Assembly: GCF_051535215.1 (NCBI RefSeq)
Contig: NZ_JBPPLY010000001.1
Span: 1-64,000 of the forward strand
Length of the DNA stretch: 64,000 nt
Direction of reading: 5' to 3'
DNA from: Nitrobacter sp051535215
GTDB taxonomy: Bacteria > Pseudomonadota > Alphaproteobacteria > Rhizobiales > Xanthobacteraceae
The position numbers and the translations under genes are program-made. Under the pieces are notes generated by a model that worked only from the letters and a program-made list of their open reading frames with translations, was not told the origin of the DNA and did not search any database. This document shows positions 23,054-32,752 of the stretch, piece after piece (position 1 is the stretch's first letter; the number at the start of each line of letters is the position of its first letter).

Positions 23054-23806
23054 ATGGCCCGCGCACTCCTCTATCGACGCCCCGCTGAACCGTCCCGGCT
23101 TCTCGTCAAGCACGGCTCCCAGATTTATTCAGTGCGCTTACGCCGCCATCGCCGCGCTCGCCGCTATACGTTGCGAATCCATCCGAGCGATCGCGAAGCG
23201 ATCCTTACCATGCCGCCGCGGGGAACACTCGCGGAGGCCAAGGACTTTGCGCAGCGCCATGGCGGATGGATCGCGGCGCGCCTCGGGCGGCTGCCGAAGG
23301 CGGCGCCGTTCCACCACGGCGCGATCATTCCGCTGCGCGGCGTCGCTCACCGGATCGTGCATCGCGCCGGCGAGCGTGGCACGGTGTGGACCGAAACGCG
23401 CGACAGCGGCGAAAGGATTCTTTGCGTGGCCGGCGGGTTCGAACATCTCGACCGGCGCGTGCACGATTTTCTCAAACGCGAAGCGCGGCGCGACCTGCAA
23501 AAGGCCGCGCAACGCTATGCCGACATGCTGGACGTCAAGGTGAAGCGGCTTTCGATCCGCGATCAGTCGAGCCGCTGGGGATCCTGCACATCATCGGGAT
23601 CGCTGTCGTTCTCATGGCGCCTCATCCTGGCGCCGCCGTTCGTGCTGGACTATCTCGCCGCTCACGAAGTCGCCCATCTCGTTGAGATGAATCATTCGCC
23701 GCGGTTCTGGAAGGTGGTGGCCCGCATCTGCAATCATGTCGAGCGGGCCAAACGGTGGCTCGACGCCGAAGGCAACGATCTCCATCGCTACGGCATTCAG
23801 GACTAG
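23054..23806 (+). CDS. SprT/YgjP-like zinc metallopeptidase (DUF45/M48-like)
   Basis: A 250-residue protein from the Met of MARALLYRRPAE; the frame is open to 22970 and the start is uncertain. Its YgjP/DUF45 features are SIRDQSSRWGSCTSSGSLSF, RLILAPPFVLDYLAAHEVAH and MNHSPRFWKVV. The HEVAH zinc site is followed by the typical His in NHSPRFW. The basic N-terminus has no signal, so the protein is cytoplasmic. The family's substrates are unknown. The TAG stop codon (23804-23806) is the first three bases of repeat copy A4. Confidence 0.87.
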   Translation: MARALLYRRPAEPSRLLVKHGSQIYSVRLRRHRRARRYTLRIHPSDREAILTMPPRGTLAEAKDFAQRHGGWIAARLGRLPKAAPFHHGAIIPLRGVAHRIVHRAGERGTVWTETRDSGERILCVAGGFEHLDRRVHDFLKREARRDLQKAAQRYADMLDVKVKRLSIRDQSSRWGSCTSSGSLSFSWRLILAPPFVLDYLAAHEVAHLVEMNHSPRFWKVVARICNHVERAKRWLDAEGNDLHRYGIQD

Positions 23807-23905
23807 AGCATTTTCGGTTCCGATTGAATCGGAAGCGAAGCTCTAGATTGTTGTTTGACGCGTTTTCTTCCCGCGAACGGGTATCCGCTTCGCTAAAACG
23901 CTATA
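23804..23905 (+). repeat. Dispersed repeat family A, copy 4
   Basis: It begins TAGAGCATTTTCGG and ends CTAAAACGCTATA, with the central GACGCGTTTTCTTC block. Its first three bases form the stop codon of the SprT-like gene. Confidence 0.85.
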
Positions 23906-24069
23906 GCGGGCTCGTCGCAGTCCGCTCACCTTCCTTTTTGTTTCCTTTTTGTCATTCCGAGACGTCGCCTGAAGGCGTCGAACCTGGACTCCATAACCAC
24001 AATGGAGACTGACTGTGGTTTCCGGATCGTCGCCAACGCGGTATCCGGAGGACAGCGGCAGTTATTGAT

Positions 24070-26271
24070 TTACCGCCCGCCGAAAAGCCGGTCGACGAGC
24101 CAGCCGTCGAGTCCGCTTGCAGCTTCCGGCCGGACATCGGAACGCATCGGCTGAGGTCGGTTGCCGACCGGCACCGGAGCCGCAGCGGGGACAGGCGTCG
24201 GCGGCGCGACGACCTGCCGGCCAAGCTGCGCGATGTCCGGAAGCAGGCCGCGCTGCGTGCCGGGGATCGGCTCAGGCCGCAAACCCTGATGCGCGGCGCG
24301 CATGAAGCGCGTCCAGATCTCCACCGGCAAGCCGCCGCCGGTAGCCTTGCGGGTCGGCGTGTTGTCGTCGTTGCCGAGCCAGACCCCAGTCACGAGCTTC
24401 GCCGTGTAGCCGACGAACCACGCATCGCGAAAATCCTGGCTGGTGCCGGTCTTGCCGGCGGCGGTCCATCCGGGAATCTCGGCCTTGCGCGCGGTGCCGC
24501 TGATGATCGTCTGCTCCATCATGGTGTTCATCATGGCGACCGCGCGCGGATCGACCACACGATCCGGCGCGTCCTGCGAGCGCGCGTAGAGCAGCTTGTT
24601 TCCCTCGACGGTGCGGATGCGATCGACGATGTGGGCGTTGGCCGCATAGCCCCCGTTGGCGAACGGCGCATAGGCGCCGACCAGTTCCAGCGGCGAAACC
24701 TCGGAGGTGCCGAGCGCGATCGAGGCGTTGGATTCCAGTTTCGAGGTGATGCCGAGCCGGTGCGCTGTTCGGACCACATTCGCGGCCCCGACCTCCAGTC
24801 CGAGCCGGACCGCAACGGTGTTCAGCGACATCGCAAGCGCCTGTGTCAGCGTCACCGCGCCGAAATATTCGTGACTGTAATTCTCCGGGCGCCATCCCTT
24901 GACGTCGAGCGGCGCGTCCTGCCGGATCGTCTCGGGCGTCAGTCCGGCCTCGATCGCGGTGAGATAGACGAACGGCTTGAACGCGGAACCGGGCTGGCGC
25001 TTCGCCGTCACCGCGCGATTGAACTGGCTGTCGGCGTAGTTGCGGCCGCCGACCATGGCGCGCACCGCCCCGTCGGGCGTCATCGCCACCAAGGCGCCCT
25101 GACTGACATTGAACTTGACGCTTTTCGCGGCCAGTTCGTCGATCACGGCGGCTTCCGCCGCGCTCTGCAGTTTCGGATCGATGGTGGTTTCGACCACGAT
25201 GCTCTGGTCGACCTGGCCGACAAGATCGTCGAGCACCTCGCCGACCCAGTCGGCGACATAATTGATCGTGCCGGCGCTGGCCGGTTTCACGGCATAGGAC
25301 GGACGGGTTCCGGCGGCCTGCGCCTGCTGCGCGGTGATGAAATGGGCGTCCGCCATCGCCGCGAGCACGACCTTTGCGCGAGCCTCGGCGCCTTCCGGAT
25401 TGCGGTCGGGTGCGAGCCGCGACGGCGACTTGACCAGACCGGCCAGCATGGCGGCCTCGGCGAGCGTGACGTCCTTCGCCGGCTTGCCGAAATATTTCTG
25501 CGCAGCCGCCTCGACGCCATAAGCACCGGAGCCGAAGTAGACGCGGTTGAGATAAAGTTCGAGGATCTGCGCCTTGGTGTGCTTGCGCTCCAGCCAGAGC
25601 GCGAGTTCGACCTCCTGAAGCTTTCGCTCGAGCGTGCGTTCCTGGGTCAGGAACAGGTTTTTCGCAAGTTGCTGGGTCAAGGTCGAACCGCCCTGCGACA
25701 CGCCCCGATGCATGACGTTGGCAACAGCCGCGCGCAGGATGCCGAGCGGATCGACCCCGTAATGCGAATAGAACCGGCGGTCTTCGATCGCGATGAAGGC
25801 GTTGGGCAGATAGGGCGGCAGGTCCTTGAGCGAAACGTTGCTGCCGGCCATTTCCCCGCGCGTCGCCAGCACGCTGCCGTCCGCGCCGACGATCTGGATG
25901 GTCGGCGGGCGTTTCGGAATTTCAAGCGACTGGATCGGCGGCAGATGGGCGCCGACATAAACCACCACGCCGACCATGGCGATGGCCGCCCATAAAGAAA
26001 GCACGGCGCCCCAATAGAACACGCGGGACAGACGAACGCGCCGGCGCTTCTTCGTCCGGTCTTTGCCGCTCCGATCAGGCGACGGCTTGTGTGACCCGCT
26101 GCCACCCTGCCCCGCCTTGCGCGGCGTCGCGCGTTTGGCCGGCGCGTCGTCGGCAACCGTGATGCGATCGAGCGGATTGAGGCGCAACTCCGCAAGCGAA
26201 GCGGCAAATCCGCTGAAGACCGGCTCCTTGCGTCCGCCGCGCTTTTTTCGTCCCCATCCCATACGCAACAA
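24070..26271 (-). CDS. Penicillin-binding protein 1A (bifunctional class A PBP)
   Basis: A 733-residue enzyme that polymerises and cross-links peptidoglycan. A basic cytoplasmic N-terminus precedes one transmembrane helix (about residues 85-107). The glycosyltransferase 51 domain shows EDRRFYSHYGVD, QGGSTLTQQLAKNLFL and RKLQE. The transpeptidase domain has SAFK (in RQPGSAFKPF), SLN and KTGTS. The C-terminal tail is Pro/Ala-rich. The length is typical of alphaproteobacterial PBP1A/1C-like proteins. It forms a single-gene unit convergent with the SprT-like gene. Confidence 0.94.
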   Translation of the reverse strand: MLRMGWGRKKRGGRKEPVFSGFAASLAELRLNPLDRITVADDAPAKRATPRKAGQGGSGSHKPSPDRSGKDRTKKRRRVRLSRVFYWGAVLSLWAAIAMVGVVVYVGAHLPPIQSLEIPKRPPTIQIVGADGSVLATRGEMAGSNVSLKDLPPYLPNAFIAIEDRRFYSHYGVDPLGILRAAVANVMHRGVSQGGSTLTQQLAKNLFLTQERTLERKLQEVELALWLERKHTKAQILELYLNRVYFGSGAYGVEAAAQKYFGKPAKDVTLAEAAMLAGLVKSPSRLAPDRNPEGAEARAKVVLAAMADAHFITAQQAQAAGTRPSYAVKPASAGTINYVADWVGEVLDDLVGQVDQSIVVETTIDPKLQSAAEAAVIDELAAKSVKFNVSQGALVAMTPDGAVRAMVGGRNYADSQFNRAVTAKRQPGSAFKPFVYLTAIEAGLTPETIRQDAPLDVKGWRPENYSHEYFGAVTLTQALAMSLNTVAVRLGLEVGAANVVRTAHRLGITSKLESNASIALGTSEVSPLELVGAYAPFANGGYAANAHIVDRIRTVEGNKLLYARSQDAPDRVVDPRAVAMMNTMMEQTIISGTARKAEIPGWTAAGKTGTSQDFRDAWFVGYTAKLVTGVWLGNDDNTPTRKATGGGLPVEIWTRFMRAAHQGLRPEPIPGTQRGLLPDIAQLGRQVVAPPTPVPAAAPVPVGNRPQPMRSDVRPEAASGLDGWLVDRLFGGR

Positions 26272-26431
26272 CGCCCATGCCTTTTCCGCGGCACGCTAGC
26301 GGTCGGGGTTTAAGGGGCGGTTACCGTAAAGTTAACGTAAGATTAGAGAAGGGAACGGCGCAAGTCCGCCTTACGGCGCGAGAGCGGGATGAGGTTCGAT
26401 TGACGCCCTGCCATGACGCGTTGAAAAGTTT

Positions 26432-26474
26432 CATTATCCGAAAACCGGTTGCCCCTTTTCGGAATCATGCGCTA
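26432..26474 (-). repeat. Dispersed repeat family B, copy 1
   Basis: Read on the minus strand it starts TAGCGCATGATTCCGAAAAG and continues AACCGGTTTTCGGATAATG, the same core as the copies near 50150 and 59030. The TAG is the stop codon of the adjacent binding-protein gene. Confidence 0.75.
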
Positions 26475-27695
26475 ACCGCTCGCATCGTCGGAAATGACAG
26501 GTCCAAACAGTTCCCAGCGCTGGCCGTTGAAGCGCATCATCTGCATCTGCTTGTTGACGCGATAGTCGTCCGGCGCCGTGTTGATCCTGATGTCGGGCAG
26601 CAACAGGTCGAGGCTGACGTCCTTCAGGTTGGCGGCCTGATTCATGACATTCGCGCGCGTGAGATCGTCACCGCACTGCTTCAGCACCCGCACCAGCAGT
26701 TGCGCCGTGCTGTAACCATAGGAATTGAAGTTCGAGTTCTCGTCGCCCTCCGGATAGTACTTCGCCATGAAGGCGAAGTACTTCTTCATGCCCGGGTCGT
26801 CCTTCCACTGCGGATCGAGCGGGTCCTTGCCGTAGTTGGTGCTGATGATGCCTTTTGAAGCCTCCAGGCCCGCCGGCTGCAACACCGCACCCACCGAGGT
26901 TGCGTTGATGTCGAGGATATGCACCGGCTTCCAGCCGATCTCGAAGGTCTTCCTGATCGCCTGGGCCGCCTGCTTCGGCGTCGCGGCGCTGAACAGAAGC
27001 GTGGCGCCGGCAGACCGCAGCTTGAGGATCTGCGAATCGACGGTGGGATCGGACACCTCATAGGCCGCTTCGGCGACGATCATCTTCGAGGCCTTGGCGC
27101 CCAGCCCCGATTTCAGCCCCTTGAGATAGTCCTTGCCGACATCGTCGTTCTGGTAGAGTACGCCGATCCTGGCATCCGGATGATCCTTCAGGATGTACTG
27201 GCCGTAGATCCGTCCTTCGACGAAGTAACTGGGGTTGAAGCCGATGGTCCATGGATATTTCTTCGGATCGCTGAAGCGCGTGGCTCCCGTGGCGGCGAAG
27301 AGCTGCGGCACTTTCTTCACGTTCAGATATTTCTGAACGGCGGCATTGGGCGGCGTTCCGATGAGTTGAAAGGTCAGCAGCACCTCGTCGCTCTCGACCA
27401 GCTTGCGGACCTGTTCGACGGTCTTCGGTGGGCTGTAGGCATCGTCATACTGGATCAGCCTGATCTTGCGTCCGTTAACGCCGCCTTCGTCGTTAACCAT
27501 CCTCATATAGGCGGCCTGCACCTTGCCGATGGTGGCATAAGCCGAGATCGGCCCACTGAACGGAACGGTCTGACCGATCTTGATTTCGGTGTCGGTGACG
27601 CCGGGACCGTATTTTTTCTGAGCGGAGGCCTGCGAGGCCGAGAGCGCGACAGCCATGGCTGCCGTCGCGACCCAACTCACCACACGGTTTTTCAT
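26472..27695 (-). CDS. Branched-chain amino acid type ABC transporter substrate-binding protein
   Basis: A 407-residue periplasmic protein from the Met of MKNRVVSWVATAAMAVALSA; an alternative ATG lies at 27740. The signal peptide ends near SQASA. The mature protein has the Peripla_BP_6 (LivJ/LivK) pattern: GVTDTEIKIGQTVPFSGP, GVNGRKIRLIQYDDAYSPPK and a two-lobed fold. It would deliver amino acids, or possibly aromatic acids as in relatives, to an ABC permease. No permease or ATPase genes lie beside it, so it is an orphan binding protein. The TAG stop (26472-26474) is part of a family B repeat. Confidence 0.9.
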   Translation of the reverse strand: MKNRVVSWVATAAMAVALSASQASAQKKYGPGVTDTEIKIGQTVPFSGPISAYATIGKVQAAYMRMVNDEGGVNGRKIRLIQYDDAYSPPKTVEQVRKLVESDEVLLTFQLIGTPPNAAVQKYLNVKKVPQLFAATGATRFSDPKKYPWTIGFNPSYFVEGRIYGQYILKDHPDARIGVLYQNDDVGKDYLKGLKSGLGAKASKMIVAEAAYEVSDPTVDSQILKLRSAGATLLFSAATPKQAAQAIRKTFEIGWKPVHILDINATSVGAVLQPAGLEASKGIISTNYGKDPLDPQWKDDPGMKKYFAFMAKYYPEGDENSNFNSYGYSTAQLLVRVLKQCGDDLTRANVMNQAANLKDVSLDLLLPDIRINTAPDDYRVNKQMQMMRFNGQRWELFGPVISDDASG

Positions 27696-27822
27696 TGCAT
27701 TGCTTATGATCGTGCTCACCAGATGCATGATCGTGTCCATGGTCCGGTCGAATCAAGCGTCGGCTCAAACCTGAATGAAGGTCAAGCGCATTGCAAGGCG
27801 GGCCTGCGGGAAGCGTGGAACC

Positions 27823-30618
27823 TCAGGCGGCGGACGGGTCCGCCGCATTGCCGGAGGCGAGCAGATGAATCAGAGCCCGCTTGATCGCGGCCTGTCGCGT
27901 CGGGGCGGTGATCCGGGCCCCGAGAAGATCGGTGACATAGAACACGTCGCGGGCGCGCTCGCCGAATGTCGCCACGTGGGCGGACGCGATGTTGAGGTCG
28001 AGCTTCGAAATCGCCGTAGTAAGATGGAACAGCAGACCGGGACGGTCCAGTCCGGAAACCTCGATCATCGTATGACGATCCGACCACTGGTTGTTGACCG
28101 TGACAGCCGGCTCGACCACGAACGGCCGCAACTTGGCCTTTCCGGCGACGCGGCGTGCAACCACGTCTGGCAGGCGCAGCCGGCCTTCGAGTACCTGCTC
28201 GATGATCTCGCCGATCCGGGCGGCGCGGCGTCCCTCGTCCTCGTCGCGGTCGTATTCGCGGGAGATCGCGATGGTGTCGAGCGCTCGCCCATCGGTGGTC
28301 GTATAGATCTGCGCATCGACGATGTTGGCGCCGGCGGACGCGCACGCTCCGGCGATGATCGACAACAGCCAGGGATGGTCATTGGCAAGGATCGTGAGTT
28401 CGGTGACGCCCCGCGCTTCATCAAAGCCGACATTTATGTTCAGCTTCCGCCCGGTCTGCTCGCTGGCGCGCAGGAAACGCGCATGCTTGATCTTGTGCGC
28501 GAGATCGACCTTCAGCCAGTAGGCCGGATAGTGCCGCGCGATATAAGCGTTGAGCTCCTGCTCGGACCATTCGGTGAAGGCGGCGCGAAACTCCGCCTGA
28601 GCCGCCGCGATACGCTGGACGCGATTGACCTCGGAAAAGCCGCCGGTCAGCACCGGCTCCGTCTCATAATAAAGTGTACGCAACAGTTGCGCCTTCCAGC
28701 CGTTCCAGACGCCCGGACCAACGCCGCGGATGTCCGCGGTGGTCAGGATCGTCAGGAGCTTCATCTGCTCGACCGACTGCACCACGGCGGCGAAATTCTC
28801 GATGGTCTTGCGGTCGGACAGATCGCGTGACTGGGCCACTTTGGACATAGTCAGATGCTGCTCGATCAGCCAGGCGACAAGTTCCGTGTCGGCAGCGTTG
28901 AAACCGAGGCGGGGGCACAACCGGCGCGCCACCCTGGCGCCCGCGATCGAATGATCCTCGGGCCGGCCTTTTGCGACGTCGTGAAGCAGGGTTGCGATGT
29001 AGATGACGGGCCGGTGTTCCGGACGGATCTTGCGCATCAATTCGCTGGCGAGGGCGACTTCGTCATTGCCGCCGCGCTCGATGTCCTGAAGGATGCCGAT
29101 GCAGCGGATCAGATGCTCGTCCACCGTGTAGTGGTGGTACATGTTGAACTGCATCATCGAGACGATTCTGCCGAAAGCGCGGATAAAATGACCGAGCACG
29201 CCGGTCTCGTTCATCCGGCGCAGCACGGTCTCCGCATCGTTCGACGTCAGGATGTCGATGAACAGCCGGTTGGCTTCCGGGTTCTCGCGAAGCTGCGCAT
29301 TTATCAGCCGTCTTGACCGCGTGACCGTTCGCAAGGCGTCCGGATGAAACGCCAGGTTGTTCTTCTGCGCGAGACGGAACATGCGGATCAGGTTGACGGG
29401 ATCGCGCTTGAAGACGTCCGGCGCGGCGAGATTGATACGGTTGTTGTCGATGATGAAGTCATCGTCGTCCGGCACCCGGCGCAGTTCCGTGCCGGGTTTC
29501 CGTCCCGACAATATGCGGCCGAGAACCGGCGCCGGCTTGGCCTGCTGGTCCTCGAGCTTCGCGCAAAGGATGGCGGTGAGGTCGCCGACATCCTTGGCGG
29601 TCAGGAAGTAGTGCTTCATGAAGCGCTCGACATCCTGCATCCCGGGATGAGAGGTGTATCCAAGCCGCACCGCGATTTCGCGTTGCAGGTCGAACGACAG
29701 CCGTTCCTCGGCCCTGCCGGTGGCGAAGTGCAGGTTGCAGCGCACCGACCATAAGAAGTCGGCGCAGCGGCGGAAGGTCCGGTACTCGCGGACATCGAAC
29801 ACGCCGCACTCCAGCAATTCGTGGCTTTCGTGGACCCGGTAGACATACTTCGCGATCCAGAACAGCGTGTGCAGGTCGCGCAGTCCCCCCTTGCCGTCCT
29901 TGACGTTGGGCTCGACCAGATAGCGCGACTGGCCGGCGCGGCGATGACGCTCCTCGCGCTCGGCGAGTTTGGCGGTGACGAATTCCGCCGCCGTTCCCTG
30001 CACCACTTCCTTGTCGAAACGGGTGACCAGTTCGTCGTAAAGCGCCCGGTCGCCGGCGAGGAACCGGGTCTCCAAGATGCCGGTGCGAATGGTCATGTCA
30101 CCCCGCGCCTGCCGGATCGATTCACTCACCGATCGCGTCGCGTGACCGACGTTCAGCCCCATGTCCCACAGGCAATACAGGATCGCCTCTGCGACCTGTT
30201 CCCCCCACGCGGTCTGCTTGTAAGGAAGAATGAACAGCAGATCGAGATCGGACTCTGGCGCCATCAGGCCGCGACCGTATCCGCCGGTCGCAACCACGGC
30301 CATGCGCTCGCCGTCGGAAGGGATCGGGGAATGATAGAGGTGGCGCGTCGCGGCCGAAAACGCGAGGCGAATGATTTCATCCTGGACGAAGCAAAGCCGT
30401 TCGGCGCAGCGCCGCCCGTGACGATCACGCAAAAGCTTCGCCTGCGCCGCATCGAGCACCCTAGCGAATTCCGCCTTCAACAACCTGGATACCGCGGAGC
30501 GGATGGCATCCTCGTGTCCGGCATGCTTCTCGGCCAGCGCGTCGATGTCGCCGGTGATCCTGGCGGTATCGAAGCCGTCGGCGGCTCCCGCCGCCTCATT
30601 TGTCGTCACGATGTCCAT
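27823..30618 (-). CDS. glnD: [Protein-PII] uridylyltransferase / uridylyl-removing enzyme GlnD
   Basis: A 931-residue nitrogen sensor that modifies PII proteins. The nucleotidyltransferase motif GGYGRGLMAPESDLDLLFI spans residues 112-130, with Asp124 and Asp126 as metal ligands. A central HD domain for deuridylylation contains TLLHDVAKGRPEDHS. Two C-terminal ACT domains (ELTILANDHPWLLSIIAG and IEVSGLDRPGLLFHLTTA) bind glutamine. All parts are intact and the length is normal. It is a monocistronic gene on the minus strand, divergent from the sulfonate transporter genes. Confidence 0.97.
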   Translation of the reverse strand: MDIVTTNEAAGAADGFDTARITGDIDALAEKHAGHEDAIRSAVSRLLKAEFARVLDAAQAKLLRDRHGRRCAERLCFVQDEIIRLAFSAATRHLYHSPIPSDGERMAVVATGGYGRGLMAPESDLDLLFILPYKQTAWGEQVAEAILYCLWDMGLNVGHATRSVSESIRQARGDMTIRTGILETRFLAGDRALYDELVTRFDKEVVQGTAAEFVTAKLAEREERHRRAGQSRYLVEPNVKDGKGGLRDLHTLFWIAKYVYRVHESHELLECGVFDVREYRTFRRCADFLWSVRCNLHFATGRAEERLSFDLQREIAVRLGYTSHPGMQDVERFMKHYFLTAKDVGDLTAILCAKLEDQQAKPAPVLGRILSGRKPGTELRRVPDDDDFIIDNNRINLAAPDVFKRDPVNLIRMFRLAQKNNLAFHPDALRTVTRSRRLINAQLRENPEANRLFIDILTSNDAETVLRRMNETGVLGHFIRAFGRIVSMMQFNMYHHYTVDEHLIRCIGILQDIERGGNDEVALASELMRKIRPEHRPVIYIATLLHDVAKGRPEDHSIAGARVARRLCPRLGFNAADTELVAWLIEQHLTMSKVAQSRDLSDRKTIENFAAVVQSVEQMKLLTILTTADIRGVGPGVWNGWKAQLLRTLYYETEPVLTGGFSEVNRVQRIAAAQAEFRAAFTEWSEQELNAYIARHYPAYWLKVDLAHKIKHARFLRASEQTGRKLNINVGFDEARGVTELTILANDHPWLLSIIAGACASAGANIVDAQIYTTTDGRALDTIAISREYDRDEDEGRRAARIGEIIEQVLEGRLRLPDVVARRVAGKAKLRPFVVEPAVTVNNQWSDRHTMIEVSGLDRPGLLFHLTTAISKLDLNIASAHVATFGERARDVFYVTDLLGARITAPTRQAAIKRALIHLLASGNAADPSAA

Positions 30619-30842
30619 CGCCTACCCGGATAACGGACGCCACGCGGGCTGTCACCGGAGATTGTCGGCCGCACACGGTGGGTCCATGCTTCGCACTCCC
30701 GGCTTTGAGCAATGATCTGCTCCGGCCAAAGCATCCGAAAAATCTATTTTCTCGTTGACTGAGGTTTACAACTATTTGACATAAGATGGCTTTTTCGCCC
30801 GGCCGAACGGCTCGCAGTTTCAACCTCCCAGGAGACATTATC

Positions 30843-31817
30843 ATGTTCAAGCCCGCACGACGCGCCGTGCTCGCCGCCATCGCCGCAGCCGCGCTTTTGC
30901 CCGCGGCGGCGTTCGCCGCTGACGCGCCGAAAGAAATTCATATCGACTGGGCGACTTACAATCCGGTGTCGATGCTGATGAAGGACAAGGGCCTGGTTGA
31001 AAAGGAATTCGCCAAGGACGGCATCGCCGTGCGCTGGGTCCAGACCCTCGGTTCCAACAAGGCGCTCGAATTTCTGAACGCCGGCTCGATCGATTTCGGC
31101 TCCACCGCCGGCTCTGCGGCGCTGGTGGCAAGGATCAACGGCAATCCGCTCAAATCCATCTATGTCTATTCGAAACCGGAATGGACGGCGCTCGTCACCC
31201 GCAAGGACACGGCGATCAAGACGGTGACCGACCTCAAGGGCAAGCGCGTCGCGGTCACGCGCGGCACCGATCCGCATATCTTCCTCGTGCGGGCGCTGCA
31301 GAAGTTCGGCATGTCCGAAAAGGACATCGTGCCGGTGCTGTTGCAGCATCCGGACGGCAAGACCGCGTTGATCCGCGGCGACGTCGAAGCCTGGGCCGGA
31401 CTCGATCCGATGATGGCGCAGGCGGAGCTGCAGGACGGCGCGCGGCTGTTCTACCGCGATGCCGACGCCAACACCTACGGTATCCTCAACGTGCGGGAAG
31501 AGTTCCTGAAGAAGTATCCCGAAATCACCCAGCGCGTGCTGGCCGTCTATGAGACCGCGCGCAAATATGCGGTGGCCCATCCGGAGGAACTGGAAGCGAG
31601 CTTCATCGCCGCCACCAAGCTGCCGAAAGACGTGGTCGAGAAGCAGTTGCGCGAGCGCACCGACATCTCGAACGGCAAGATCGGCAAGGCCCAACGCGAC
31701 AGCATTCTCGCCGCCGGCCTGGCGCTTCAGCAGGCTGGAGTCCTCGACGCCAAGGTCGACGTCAAAGCTGCACTCGACAATCTGATCGACGATCAGATCC
31801 CGCTGCCGGCCAACTGA
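30843..31817 (+). CDS. ssuA: Aliphatic sulfonate-type ABC transporter substrate-binding protein
   Basis: A 324-residue periplasmic protein; the ATG at 30843 follows CAGGAGAC. The signal peptide ends at AAAFA (about residue 25). The SsuA/TauA-like NMT1 fold is seen in IDWATYNPVSMLMKDKGLVEKEF, LGSNKALEFLNAGSIDFG and VTDLKGKRVAVTRGTDPHIF. Its neighbours are the permease and ATPase of the same importer. The oxygenase genes ssuD/ssuE are absent here, so the exact substrate (sulfonate, taurine or a related compound) is inferred from the family only. An attenuator-like hairpin follows the gene. Confidence 0.88.
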   Translation: MFKPARRAVLAAIAAAALLPAAAFAADAPKEIHIDWATYNPVSMLMKDKGLVEKEFAKDGIAVRWVQTLGSNKALEFLNAGSIDFGSTAGSAALVARINGNPLKSIYVYSKPEWTALVTRKDTAIKTVTDLKGKRVAVTRGTDPHIFLVRALQKFGMSEKDIVPVLLQHPDGKTALIRGDVEAWAGLDPMMAQAELQDGARLFYRDADANTYGILNVREEFLKKYPEITQRVLAVYETARKYAVAHPEELEASFIAATKLPKDVVEKQLRERTDISNGKIGKAQRDSILAAGLALQQAGVLDAKVDVKAALDNLIDDQIPLPAN

Positions 31818-31836
31818 CCGGTCGGCTCGTCCGGAG

Positions 31837-31871
31837 CGGCGAGAACCGGCCTGCCGGGCCTCGCCGTTTTT
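31837..31871 (+). terminator. Attenuator-like intrinsic terminator between ssuA and ssuC
   Basis: A 7-bp stem (CGGCGAG / CTCGCCG) encloses a second small stem (CCGG...CCGG) and is followed by TTTTT. Within an ABC importer operon such a site typically lowers permease and ATPase expression relative to the binding protein. Confidence 0.75.
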
Positions 31872-31906
31872 CGGTCTTGCAATCAGCGGCCGGACAGGGT
31901 TTGGCA

Positions 31907-32752
31907 ATGACGATGATGCTGGACACCCCCGTCGAGAGTACACAGTCGCTCGCGCCGCCGTCGGCGGCGCGGTGGCGGCGCTGGACTCGGCCGGCGCTCG
32001 GTCTGCTGCTGCCACTTACCGCAGCCGTCGCGTGGGAATGGGCGGTGGCCGCCGGCTGGTCCAACGGACGACTGGTGCCGCCGCCGTCGACGGTGATTTC
32101 AACCATCGACGAACTCGCCCGCAGCGGCGAACTGTTCCGCCACATGGCGACCACGCTCGAGCGCGTCGGCGCCGGATTCGCGCTCGGCGTTGCGGCCGGC
32201 ACCGTGCTGGGCGCGATCTCTGGCTATTGGGGGTTGGCCCGACAACTGCTCGATCCGACCATCCAGGCGCTGCGCGCCATTCCCTCGATCGCCTGGGTGC
32301 CGCTGTTCATCCTGTGGCTCGGCATTTTCGAACTGTCCAAGGTCGCCCTGATCGCCGTCGGCGTGTTTTTCCCGATCTATCTGGGCGTCATGGGCGCAAT
32401 TCTGTCCGTCGACCGCAAGATCGTCGAGGTCGGCCGCACCTTTCGTCTCAGCGGGCCGGCGATGATCCGGCGCATTCTGCTGCCTGCGGTGCTGCCGGCC
32501 TATGTGGTGTCGTTGCGCGTCGGCCTCGGTCTCGGCTGGATGTTCGTGGTGGCGGCGGAATTCATGGGTGCGTCCGAAGGGCTCGGCTATCTCCTGATCG
32601 ACGGCCAGCAGCTCGGCAAGCCGGCGCAGATACTCGCCGCCATCGTGATCTTCGCGATCCTCGGCAAGACTACCGACTGGCTGATCGAGATCGCGGCGAT
32701 GCCGTTCCTGCGCTGGCAGGACGCGTTCGCGCCGAGCCGCGGGGCGTTCTGA
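31907..32752 (+). CDS. ssuC: Sulfonate-type ABC transporter permease
   Basis: A 281-residue inner-membrane permease with about six helices; starts at 31907 or 31913 are both possible. The SsuC/TauC signature is present: VIDELARSGELFRHM-like N-terminal text and the EAA loop EVGRTFRLSGPAMIRRILLPAVLPAYV, of which the key part is GRTFRLSGPAMIRRILLPA. That loop contacts the ATPase. The stop overlaps the next start (TGATG), giving translational coupling to ssuB. Confidence 0.9.
   Translation: MTMMLDTPVESTQSLAPPSAARWRRWTRPALGLLLPLTAAVAWEWAVAAGWSNGRLVPPPSTVISTIDELARSGELFRHMATTLERVGAGFALGVAAGTVLGAISGYWGLARQLLDPTIQALRAIPSIAWVPLFILWLGIFELSKVALIAVGVFFPIYLGVMGAILSVDRKIVEVGRTFRLSGPAMIRRILLPAVLPAYVVSLRVGLGLGWMFVVAAEFMGASEGLGYLLIDGQQLGKPAQILAAIVIFAILGKTTDWLIEIAAMPFLRWQDAFAPSRGAF

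Noticed and set aside
24289..25995. 568-codon open frame antisense to the PBP1A gene
   Set aside because: The opposite strand encodes all PBP motifs; this frame has Arg/Gly/His-rich nonsense composition.
27775..28830. Open frame antisense to glnD
   Set aside because: No recognisable domain and complete overlap with the ACT region of GlnD.
30753..30785. TTGACT and TTGACA boxes upstream of ssuA as a sigma-70 promoter
   Set aside because: Neither has a good -10 element at 16-18 bp spacing, so it was not listed.
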